DNA from: Candidatus Firestoneibacteriota bacterium
GTDB lineage: Bacteria > Oederibacteriota > JAAXVQ01 > JAUVAV01
Length of the DNA: 8,084 nucleotides
Assembly (NCBI GenBank): GCA_030635415.1
Contig: DAOVYW010000106.1
Span: 1-8,084 of the forward strand
Direction: 5' to 3'
Made by a program: the position numbers and the translations under genes. The first letter of the stretch is position 1, and every line of letters begins with the position of its first letter. The notes under the pieces were generated by a model that was not told the DNA's origin, did no database searches, and saw only the letters and a program-made list of their open reading frames with translations. Positions 1-5,734 of the stretch are shown here, in pieces.

Positions 1-479
1 ACTATGGCGATTATTCCTTCCAGGGGATAACCGATAACCGGTATCATTTCACTCCAATTCAGGACCGGATTATATTTCCATACTTTTAGTACCTGGAGGC
101 CGAAGAGTTCATTGCCTAGAAAAAGCGGCACACCAATTATAATATCCGTCAATATCAGCCGATAGTCTCTCGGGCCCCGGGATCCGGCTCTGGCGCCAAA
201 TAATTTTAAATATAAATAATCCGAAAAAGTAACCAACCATGTAAAGAGAATGCCCCACCCGGCAATCACAAAAGGAGAAATGTCCCGCCAAATAAAGAAC
301 CGCATAGAGTAAGTCCATGCCGGTTCGGTCATGAATTCAATCGCCATTCCTATCAGAACGCCGGGAAACCACATCTGCCAGAAAAAACGTTTCCCCCATA
401 AGTGAAATATCGTCCATGAACCGGCCAGCGCAATTAAAGTTAAAATTTCCGAACGCCACTCAACCATCAAGGCCCACAC
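1..479 (-). CDS. Polytopic membrane protein, distantly lycopene-cyclase-like (partial, 3' end beyond window)
   Basis: The reading frame gives 159 residues and then leaves the window, so the C-terminus is missing. I chose the GTG at 479 because an AGGTGA ribosome-binding site (487-492) lies 7 bases upstream and overlaps the stop of the preceding gene; an in-frame ATG at 467 is the alternative. About five hydrophobic segments are visible, near residues 9-28, 36-52, 67-90, 108-126 and 142 onward. Residues 49-57 (E-F-M-T-E-P-A-W-T-Y) and the later stretch W134-K-Y-N-P, followed by G150-Y-P-L-E-G, loosely resemble the aromatic-plus-P-[LI]-E-E pattern of the three upstream genes, although the second glutamate is replaced by glycine. 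Gene order and this resemblance suggest a diverged member of the same membrane family, or something like the CruF carotenoid hydratases. That is inference, and I do not assign a function. Confidence 0.72.
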   Translation of the reverse strand, partial: MWALMVEWRSEILTLIALAGSWTIFHLWGKRFFWQMWFPGVLIGMAIEFMTEPAWTYSMRFFIWRDISPFVIAGWGILFTWLVTFSDYLYLKLFGARAGSRGPRDYRLILTDIIIGVPLFLGNELFGLQVLKVWKYNPVLNWSEMIPVIGYPLEGIIAI

Positions 480-486
480 CCCGCCA

Positions 487-492
487 TCACCT
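487..492 (-). promoter_or_regulatory. Ribosome-binding site deciding a GTG start
   Basis: On the minus strand the sequence reads AGGTGA, then seven bases, then GTG. It overlaps the TGA stop of the upstream 122-residue gene. No comparable site precedes the in-frame ATG four codons downstream, so this site favours the GTG at 479 as the start of the left-edge gene. Confidence 0.55.
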
Positions 493-855
493 GCCTAATA
501 TTCTTACCCAGAGTTTATACAGCAAAATCTGAATTACGATTACCAAAGGAACCGCGATTAGATAAAGCAAGAACTCTTCCAAGGGCACAAGCAATACTTT
601 GTGACCCCAAAGTTTTTGTTCATTCCAAATCCACCATCCCCAATAGATTGCCAGATTTTCCATACCAAACATGGCGACAATAAAAAACGCCGAGGTAATT
701 AAAAGCGCCCGGAGATGAATCCGTTTAAGCACCAAAGGCAGGGTTACTATAACCTGAATCAAGGGGCCGATCACCCACCAGATCCAATAAAGTTTTTTTT
801 CTCCTTCCCGGTATTGATACTCGCCGGCTCCTTTTTTTACGACTCGTTTATTCAT
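487..855 (-). CDS. Single-repeat lycopene-cyclase-domain membrane protein (CrtYc/CrtYd-like)
   Basis: This 122-residue protein has a basic N-terminus (residues 1-21) and three hydrophobic segments, near 22-43, 49-72 and 92-117. It carries the signature of the heterodimeric or fused carotenoid cyclase family (CrtYc/CrtYd, fungal CarR type): E66-N67, the aromatic run W72-G-W-W-I-W-N-E, then P91-L-E-E-F-L-L-Y-L-I. Known CrtYc and CrtYd subunits are small (roughly 100-130 residues), contain about three membrane helices and work in pairs to cyclise lycopene ends; the length here fits one subunit. Its ATG lies inside the end of the preceding gene (8-base overlap), and a GGTGAG sits five bases before it. 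The 121-residue neighbour is the natural partner. The substrate is unknown, since no crtB or crtI is in the window. Family membership is fairly safe; cyclase activity is not shown. Confidence 0.8.
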   Translation of the reverse strand: MNKRVVKKGAGEYQYREGEKKLYWIWWVIGPLIQVIVTLPLVLKRIHLRALLITSAFFIVAMFGMENLAIYWGWWIWNEQKLWGHKVLLVPLEEFLLYLIAVPLVIVIQILLYKLWVRILGR

Positions 856-1213
856 CCACGCTCACCGGGGCCGGCAAACCACGCCGGGCATCCCATTTAT
901 TAAACCAGCCGACCAGGCCAACATAAAAAAACGGGATGAGCCAGGCAAACGCCCACCAAAACAAATATTCCTCAATCGGTTCTCCCAGGAAATCAACCCC
1001 GATCATGCGATTGTGCTCATATGAAAAGGTCCAGGCTTGAAAAACCTGACGGCTGAGAATCTCGTTAAAGCTCTGAAAAATCATAACTAAAACGGCGGTG
1101 GAGCATGAACTGACACGCCAAATAATTCCGGTCTTGGGCCAGGCCCAGCAGACTACTGCCACTGCCATTCCCCAGAGACCCAGATCGAGTATAAAAAACC
1201 AGGGAAGGATCAT
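848..1213 (-). CDS. Single-repeat lycopene-cyclase-domain membrane protein (CrtYc/CrtYd-like)
   Basis: This 121-residue inner-membrane protein has hydrophobic segments near residues 3-24, 33-48 and 82-103. The family signature is very clear: W61-T-F-S-Y-E-H-N, then M70-I-G, then G77-E-P-I-E-E-Y-L-F-W-W. It is the same W/aromatic, G, P-[LI]-E-E, L-F-aromatic layout seen in CrtYc/CrtYd lycopene cyclase subunits and in both neighbouring genes. The start overlaps the upstream gene by ATGA (1210-1213) and no Shine-Dalgarno is apparent (a run of A precedes it), so translation probably depends on re-initiation after the upstream stop. With the following 122-residue protein it could form a CrtYc-CrtYd-style heterodimer; this is inferred from size and adjacency. 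Residues after about 108 are a short polar tail. Confidence 0.82.
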   Translation of the reverse strand: MILPWFFILDLGLWGMAVAVVCWAWPKTGIIWRVSSCSTAVLVMIFQSFNEILSRQVFQAWTFSYEHNRMIGVDFLGEPIEEYLFWWAFAWLIPFFYVGLVGWFNKWDARRGLPAPVSVDE

Positions 1214-1929
1214 ATTTTTTTTTCCCGGTGATGATAAATTTCATAGAGTAAAACGGCCGCCAAAGGCCCAAAAATATAAAAGTTCCAGTCATCAACCGGC
1301 ACCCCGGGCGGCCAGAACCAACCAAGGATGGCATGATATTCCCACCAACCGCGCGTAAAAGCCAGCCAGTCCCAGAAAAAACCTATAATGGTCATAACTA
1401 CCACGGTTATCAGCGCCGGCTTCATTAAAATCCTGAAACCTATTTTAGGCCACAAAACGAAACATAAACCATTGTATAAAACCAATTGGCTTATAACATA
1501 AGCCGGCTGCTTCCCATAAGTGAATATTGAAATTAGTACTAAAATGATCACCGTTAGTGTAAGCACTGTTATGGCGATTAAAAGAGGGTATCCGCCGGTT
1601 TTCGCGGAACGGCACTGCCGGACAAAAACATCGTAAAGCAAAATACAGAGCGCTCCGCCGAAAGGATAAAAAAGCGCTTCTTCCAGGGGCAACCAGTAAA
1701 AAAGCTTCAACCCCAGCATCGTGTTCAGATCGAAACTCCACCAGCCATTGGCCGAAACCAGCATGCTCCAGGCATACCCCAGTACCGTAATAATCGTTGC
1801 GGCTTTGAACAAGGCACGCCGGTCGATCTGTTTCCAGGTGGAAATCATGAAAGAAACCGGAACCACAAAAAATGCCAGCAGCGTAAGGAAATACCAGGGC
1901 CGCCGCTTCCGGCCGCGCAGTTCGTTCAT
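1210..1929 (-). CDS. Two-repeat lycopene-cyclase-domain membrane protein (fused CrtYc-CrtYd type)
   Basis: This 239-residue protein has about seven membrane segments (near 12-30, 43-59, 80-101, 114-136, 144-163, 170-191 and 213-231) and two copies of the lycopene-cyclase half-domain. Copy 1 shows G62-W-W-S-F, G73, then L80-P-L-E-E-A-L-F-Y. Copy 2 shows W186-D-W-L, G194-W-W-E-Y, then P207-P-G-V-P-V-D-D-W-N-F-Y. Fused proteins of this layout in archaea, myxobacteria and fungi (CarR, CrtYB N-terminus) form beta-ionone rings on lycopene without a flavin-binding Rossmann fold. The acidic pair is E-E in copy 1 but D-D in copy 2, so the halves have diverged. The ATG overlaps the rarA stop (ATGA, 1926-1929). 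Fold assignment is good; substrate and product cannot be read from the sequence, and no other carotenoid gene is visible. Confidence 0.83.
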   Translation of the reverse strand: MNELRGRKRRPWYFLTLLAFFVVPVSFMISTWKQIDRRALFKAATIITVLGYAWSMLVSANGWWSFDLNTMLGLKLFYWLPLEEALFYPFGGALCILLYDVFVRQCRSAKTGGYPLLIAITVLTLTVIILVLISIFTYGKQPAYVISQLVLYNGLCFVLWPKIGFRILMKPALITVVVMTIIGFFWDWLAFTRGWWEYHAILGWFWPPGVPVDDWNFYIFGPLAAVLLYEIYHHREKKI

Positions 1930-3308
1930 ATCCGCTTATCCCTTTTTTCCGACTCAATGGCTTCCGGCCTTTGATCAGGCTTTTTACGCGCCGCCCGGCG
2001 GCTTTGCAGCCGCTCCTCCAATTCACGGCTTTTTTCACCCTCCCAGCCTAAATTCCCCGGCTGGTAAAAGCGTTGCTCGCGTAATTTATCGGGAAGATAA
2101 TCATCCGGAATCCAATGTCCTTTATAATCATGGGCATAACGGTATTTCTGGCCGTATCCCAGCGACCGCATGAAAGATGTGGGTGCGTTGCGGATATGCA
2201 ATGGAACTTCCAGCTCCCCCTGCTGATTAATAACCTGCCGGACTTTTTCATAACCAGCTTCCAGCGCGTTGCTTTTTGGCGCGAGGGCCAGATAAACGGC
2301 CAATTCCGCCAGAGCCAATTTCCCTTCCGGCAGCCCGATAAAATCAAAGGTTTGCTGCGCGGCCGCGGCCATGAGCAGAGCCCGCGGATCAGCCAATCCG
2401 ATGTCTTCGCCGGCCATACGCGCCATGCGCCGAAGAAGAAAGCGGGCGTCTTCCCCGGCCTCGAGCATACGGCCTAACCAGTAAAGCGCGGCGTCAGGAT
2501 CAGAACCGCGTATGCTCTTATGGAGGGCAGATATGAGATTATAGTGCTCTTCGCCGGATTTATCATACCGCAAAGTCTTCTGCTGGACTGCCTCCTCAGC
2601 CAGTGGCAAGGTAATACAATGGGTCTGTGTTTCCCGGACAAGGTTGGCGGCCATTTCCAGCCCATTAAGCGCGGTGCGCGCGTCTCCGTGGGCGCTCTCG
2701 GCCAAGAATTTAAGACTCTGATCATCCGCTTCCAATCCCATATCGCCCAAGCCTCGTCCGGATTCCGTTAAGGCCCGTCGAAGAATCAAGCGCAAGTGAC
2801 TATCGGCTAAAGATTTAAGCACAAATACCCGACGTCGGGAAAGCAGCGCGGAATTAACTTCAAAAGAAGGATTTTCAGTAGTGGCCCCCATTAGGATGAT
2901 TGTGCCGCGTTCCACAAAAGGCAGAAAGGCATCCTGCTGGGCTTTATTGAAACGGTGTATTTCATCGATGAAAAGAATTGTACGACGCTGATGATATTTC
3001 AAAAGCTCCCGGGCTTCGGCAATAACCCCTCTAAGCTCCTTAATTCCCACTGTAACCGCGGAAAAGGAATGAAAGGCCGCTCCGGTATGGCCGGCAATTA
3101 CCATGGCGATTGTGGTCTTGCCTGATCCCGGAGGGCCCCATAAAATCAGGGAGGGTACCTGATCGCTTTCAATTACCCGGCGCAGCACCTTGTCCGTCCC
3201 CAGGAAATGATCCTGTCCTAATATCTCATCCAGGCTTCGGGGACGCATGCGATCGGCCAAGGGCGCGCCCACGGCATCAGTCTTCCAAGCATGGTCAAAA
3301 AGATCCAT
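1926..3308 (-). CDS. rarA: Replication-associated recombination protein A (RarA/MgsA/WRNIP1-family AAA+ ATPase)
   Basis: RarA is a cytosolic clamp-loader-related AAA+ ATPase that acts at stalled or damaged replication forks. The 460-residue protein is close to the family's usual ~450. In order it has an N-terminal R-P-[RK]-[ST]-L-D-E-I-x-G-Q-D-H segment (residues ~22-34), Walker A G58-P-P-G-S-G-K-T, Walker B with D-E-I-H-R-F-N-K (~115-122), sensor 1 G-A-T-T-E-N-P-S-F (141-149) and the arginine-finger stretch L-L-S-R-R-R-V-F (155-162). The helical C-terminal part contains the conserved A-G-E-D-I-G-L-A-D and Y-A-H-D-Y-K-G-H-W motifs. The last ~35 residues are a charged tail beyond the usual end. 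I chose ATG 3308 (M-D-L-F-D-H-A-W) because GGAG lies six bases upstream. An ATG at 3332 would add eight residues and overlap the DUF1015 stop with a poorly spaced site. All key ATPase residues are intact. Confidence 0.97.
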   Translation of the reverse strand: MDLFDHAWKTDAVGAPLADRMRPRSLDEILGQDHFLGTDKVLRRVIESDQVPSLILWGPPGSGKTTIAMVIAGHTGAAFHSFSAVTVGIKELRGVIAEARELLKYHQRRTILFIDEIHRFNKAQQDAFLPFVERGTIILMGATTENPSFEVNSALLSRRRVFVLKSLADSHLRLILRRALTESGRGLGDMGLEADDQSLKFLAESAHGDARTALNGLEMAANLVRETQTHCITLPLAEEAVQQKTLRYDKSGEEHYNLISALHKSIRGSDPDAALYWLGRMLEAGEDARFLLRRMARMAGEDIGLADPRALLMAAAAQQTFDFIGLPEGKLALAELAVYLALAPKSNALEAGYEKVRQVINQQGELEVPLHIRNAPTSFMRSLGYGQKYRYAHDYKGHWIPDDYLPDKLREQRFYQPGNLGWEGEKSRELEERLQSRRAARKKPDQRPEAIESEKRDKRI

Positions 3309-3321
3309 GAGAGACTCCGCT

Positions 3322-4638
3322 TTAGCCCTCATCTTCCGGATTAATCGGATTCATAACCAGACCGGTAACCAATTTGGGCAGAAAATAAGTGGATTTCTGC
3401 GGCATAATTTCACCCTGCCGGGCTAAATCCCATATAGCCTTTAAATTCGGCAGACCGGGAAGAAAAGCCGCTTGCACCTTCCCTTGGTTAACTGCCGCTC
3501 GAACTTCAGCAAGATCATGAGAAAAAGTCAACCGGCCCGGTTCCTCTCCAGGACGAATACCCAGCAAATCCTCAAGTACCAAGAGGTTGAGCACTACCAC
3601 ATCCAACCGGCCATAGATACGGGAATGGCTGGCTATACGATCCATAATCCGGGTAACAAAGTCACCGCTTTTTAATTTCAAGAGACAGGCGCTATCTCTC
3701 TCTTGGCCCAGAAAACCAATGACAGGCGTTTTCACTTCATTGGCCCGTCTGGTCTGGACCGCCGGCAAACCGGATGAAACGTCTACTTTTTCAATTTCAA
3801 AATTCTTTTTAATTTCCGTCCAAAACCGCCGCCAATTTTCTTTCGAGACTCCATGAATAAGACGGTAAACCGGCCAGACGGTCAAACCCGGATCATGTGT
3901 ATCGGTCAGGCACATCATAACGGAATCGGACCCATCTTCGCCGGACCGGGCAAATTCTTTCTGATAAGCCAGGGCGGTCGAGTAGCGGTGATGGCCGTCG
4001 GCAATCATAAGTTTTTTGCCCTGAAATATTTTTTGTAGATCTGCAATAATCGCAGGCTTGGTTATAACCCAAAGCCGCTGACGGCAGCCCGACCAATCGT
4101 TGAAATCATAAACCGGCGCGCGCTGCATGGCACGGGTTAAAACCCGGCTGATATTTCCCGATAAATCACGGTAAAGTGAAAAAATCGAGGAAAAGCCGAC
4201 TCCGGTTTCCCGCAACAGGTTTAAACGGTCAATTTTGGGTCCGGCAAAGGTTTTTTCATGGGCAAATATTTTCCGTTCACTAAAGGGCTCTAATTTCACC
4301 CGGGTTATTAAGCCGGTGAATTCCCGGCTTGCTCCCCGGGCATCAAGGTACGCGGTTTTTTGTATATATAAGGCCGGTTTGGATTCCTTTAATAAAACCT
4401 CACTTGCCATCCACTGGTTTAAAGTACGGCGGGCACGGCTATACCGGTTACGTTCCGCCGTATCGGCGGAAGCGGTTTTTCCCAATTCCAGCCGGATAAT
4501 ATTATTCGCATGCCTACGATAAAAGCGCTGCTGGTCCCGAGCAGAAATGATATCATAGGGCGGGGAAACCAACAACGGCATCTCCGGACCATAAGCGGGG
4601 GCAAAACGCAGACCCCGAAAAGGCGTCAAGCAGGCCAT
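3322..4638 (-). CDS. DUF1015 family protein
   Basis: This is a 438-residue soluble protein of the widespread DUF1015 family, whose members are usually about 400-450 residues. Diagnostic stretches are the N-terminal P-F-R-G-L-R (6-11), V24-S-P-P-Y-D-I-I-S, H127-E-K-T-F-A-G-P-K-x-D-R, the hallmark M211-I-A-D-G-H-H-R-Y-S-T-A, and T245-D-T-H-D-P-G-L with W-P-V-Y-R-L just after it. The conserved D-G-H-H-R-Y and H-E-K motifs look like an enzyme active site, but I do not claim a reaction. Its ATG shares one base with the stop of the cyclic-nucleotide-fold gene (TAATG at 4636-4640), and it is followed 13 bases later by rarA, so it is read in the same unit. It contains no signal peptide or membrane segment. 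Confidence 0.93.
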   Translation of the reverse strand: MACLTPFRGLRFAPAYGPEMPLLVSPPYDIISARDQQRFYRRHANNIIRLELGKTASADTAERNRYSRARRTLNQWMASEVLLKESKPALYIQKTAYLDARGASREFTGLITRVKLEPFSERKIFAHEKTFAGPKIDRLNLLRETGVGFSSIFSLYRDLSGNISRVLTRAMQRAPVYDFNDWSGCRQRLWVITKPAIIADLQKIFQGKKLMIADGHHRYSTALAYQKEFARSGEDGSDSVMMCLTDTHDPGLTVWPVYRLIHGVSKENWRRFWTEIKKNFEIEKVDVSSGLPAVQTRRANEVKTPVIGFLGQERDSACLLKLKSGDFVTRIMDRIASHSRIYGRLDVVVLNLLVLEDLLGIRPGEEPGRLTFSHDLAEVRAAVNQGKVQAAFLPGLPNLKAIWDLARQGEIMPQKSTYFLPKLVTGLVMNPINPEDEG

Positions 4639-5123
4639 TATTCGCTTTTCTCCAACCGTAGCTCGACACGGTCTTTCCAGGTAGTCATAGCCACAATTTC
4701 TTCATTAGTGTTGCGCAGCCGCTGGGAAAGAATAGTGATAATCCGGGTTAAAAGTTTAAACGCCATTGGCAAATCCTGCTGCAGCATTTCATCAAAACGG
4801 TCTTTGCTAATCACCATGCAACGGGTTTCTTCCAAAGCGATAACATTGGCTGAGTAGGGCAGATTATCAAACAGGGACATTTCACCAAATATGGATTGCG
4901 CTCCCAGAGAAGTAATAATTTTAGCTTCCTTACCTTCCACTTTTTTAGTCACGTGAACCCTGCCTTTTGCGATAAAGTACAGGGCGCCGCCTAATTTACC
5001 TTCTTCAAGGATAATCGTATTCACAGGAAAAAGCTTGGTATGCGCCAGCTTAAACATTTTTTTAAGCTGCTCCTCGCTTAAATCCTCAAAAATATTAATG
5101 GTTCTTAGGGGGTTGATTTCCAT
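4638..5123 (-). CDS. Cyclic nucleotide-binding-fold protein (CRP-like N-terminal domain only)
   Basis: This 161-residue cytosolic protein consists almost wholly of one cNMP-binding beta-roll. Residues 9-28 match the usual lead-in (I-F-E-D-L-S-E-E-Q-L), and the roll follows with I-L-E-E-G, A-L-Y-F-I-A-K-G-R-V-H-V and the phosphate-binding cassette F79-G-E-M-S-L-F. After it comes P89-Y-S-A-N-V. A C-terminal helix (~117-145, R-I-I-T-I-L-S-Q-R-L-R) resembles the CRP dimerisation helix, but the helix-turn-helix domain is absent, so it is not itself a CRP-type transcription factor. The cassette arginine, normally P-R-x-A, is tyrosine here, so classical cAMP binding is doubtful. I prefer the ATG at 5123 because AGAAGG lies seven bases upstream; an ATG at 5129 (two more residues) is almost touching that site. 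It opens the seven-gene minus-strand series and probably senses a ligand or acts as a scaffold. Confidence 0.9.
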   Translation of the reverse strand: MEINPLRTINIFEDLSEEQLKKMFKLAHTKLFPVNTIILEEGKLGGALYFIAKGRVHVTKKVEGKEAKIITSLGAQSIFGEMSLFDNLPYSANVIALEETRCMVISKDRFDEMLQQDLPMAFKLLTRIITILSQRLRNTNEEIVAMTTWKDRVELRLEKSE

Positions 5124-5200
5124 CTCCATCCCTTCTTTCTTGTTTGGTTAATTGAACGGACATCCTATCATCCGTGTTTTTAAACCGCCCACGGAATGTA

Positions 5201-5221
5201 GGGACGTTTAATTAAACGCCC
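5201..5221. repeat. Intergenic palindrome between two minus-strand units
   Basis: The core CGTTTAATTAAACG (5205-5218) is a perfect 14-base palindrome. It is flanked by GGG on one side and CCC on the other, which pair if one A (5204) is bulged. It begins 3 bases after the stop of the 168-residue gene. No T-run follows on the minus strand, so it is a poor match to an intrinsic terminator. A second, weaker inverted repeat (CCGTG at 5172-5176 with CACGG at 5190-5194) and related GTTAATTGAAC and TTTAAACCGCCC words lie in the same 95-base gap. This could be an operator for the gene series starting at 5123; I found no convincing promoter beside it. Confidence 0.4.
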
Positions 5222-5224
5222 GGA

Positions 5225-5731
5225 TTAATATACTACACGTAAAAACTCCAACCGGGCACATACCGGATCCCGGGCTTTTTCTTCATCTATTGGTTCCCGG
5301 GACTCACGCTGGTATTTACTCTGATCCGGAACCCGATTCATACTGCCCAGAGCTACCGCTAATGCCCCACCCACGGCAAAACCCATAATCATCCAGGTAT
5401 TCGCCTGGCGAAACTCGGTTGGAAATCTACCCTGCACCATGGTGTCAAGAGACATAACTGTCAGATAGCTGTAAAAAGCGGTAAATGGCAGAGAAACCAG
5501 AAAGTGGACCTCAAAATCCTTAAGCATATTGTTCTTCTCGTAAAGCCTTGCACTTGACGTATTCCCTTTATTATCAACCCGCTTAGCCCTCACGGCTTTG
5601 TTCGTCGTTTCAACCGTTCTCAGACCGCAAGTTGTGGTTTGGGTTGGAGTTTGTTTCTCCGCCCGGACGCCAGGCGCGCAGAGAACACAGATTAAACCTA
5701 AAGTCCCTATAGCAAATATCCGCCGGCCCAA
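5225..5731 (-). CDS. Secreted/membrane protein of unknown function, hisG-coupled
   Basis: I do not recognise a characterised family for this 168-residue protein. Residues 1-24 form a typical signal peptide (basic M-G-R-R, hydrophobic core, V-R-A just before E25), with no proper lipobox. Residues 25-70 are polar and rich in T, K and R with a single Cys35. Two hydrophobic segments follow, near 76-98 (S-L-P-F-T-A-F-Y-S-Y-L) and 108-131 (M-G-F-A-V-G-G-A-L-A-V-A-L-G), then a charged tail rich in E and R. It is likely a two-helix membrane protein with its N-terminal part outside the cytoplasm. The start is TTG at 5731, three bases after the hisG stop. No ATG occurs before residue 69, and starting there would lose the signal peptide. 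Its place behind hisG implies co-transcription but says little about function. Confidence 0.75.
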   Translation of the reverse strand: MGRRIFAIGTLGLICVLCAPGVRAEKQTPTQTTTCGLRTVETTNKAVRAKRVDNKGNTSSARLYEKNNMLKDFEVHFLVSLPFTAFYSYLTVMSLDTMVQGRFPTEFRQANTWMIMGFAVGGALAVALGSMNRVPDQSKYQRESREPIDEEKARDPVCARLEFLRVVY

Positions 5732-5734
5732 TAC

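Noticed and set aside
1098..1358. Plus-strand open frame over the cyclase-like genes, and similar frames such as 1721-2173 and 2115-2477
   Set aside because: They lie opposite genes with clear family motifs, have no ribosome-binding site, and their protein compositions look random.
1445..2038. Minus-strand open frame of 197 codons across the rarA/cyclase junction
   Set aside because: It is a shifted frame of two real, motif-bearing genes and has no recognisable domain of its own.
3309..3332. Upstream ATG giving RarA eight more residues
   Set aside because: That start would overlap the DUF1015 stop and has GGAA almost touching the ATG. The ATG at 3308 has a well-spaced GGAG and gives the usual M-D-L-F start of the family.
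5130..5200. Promoter for the seven-gene minus-strand series
   Set aside because: I found TAGGAT-like -10 words but no matching -35 at 16-18 bases, so I did not annotate one.
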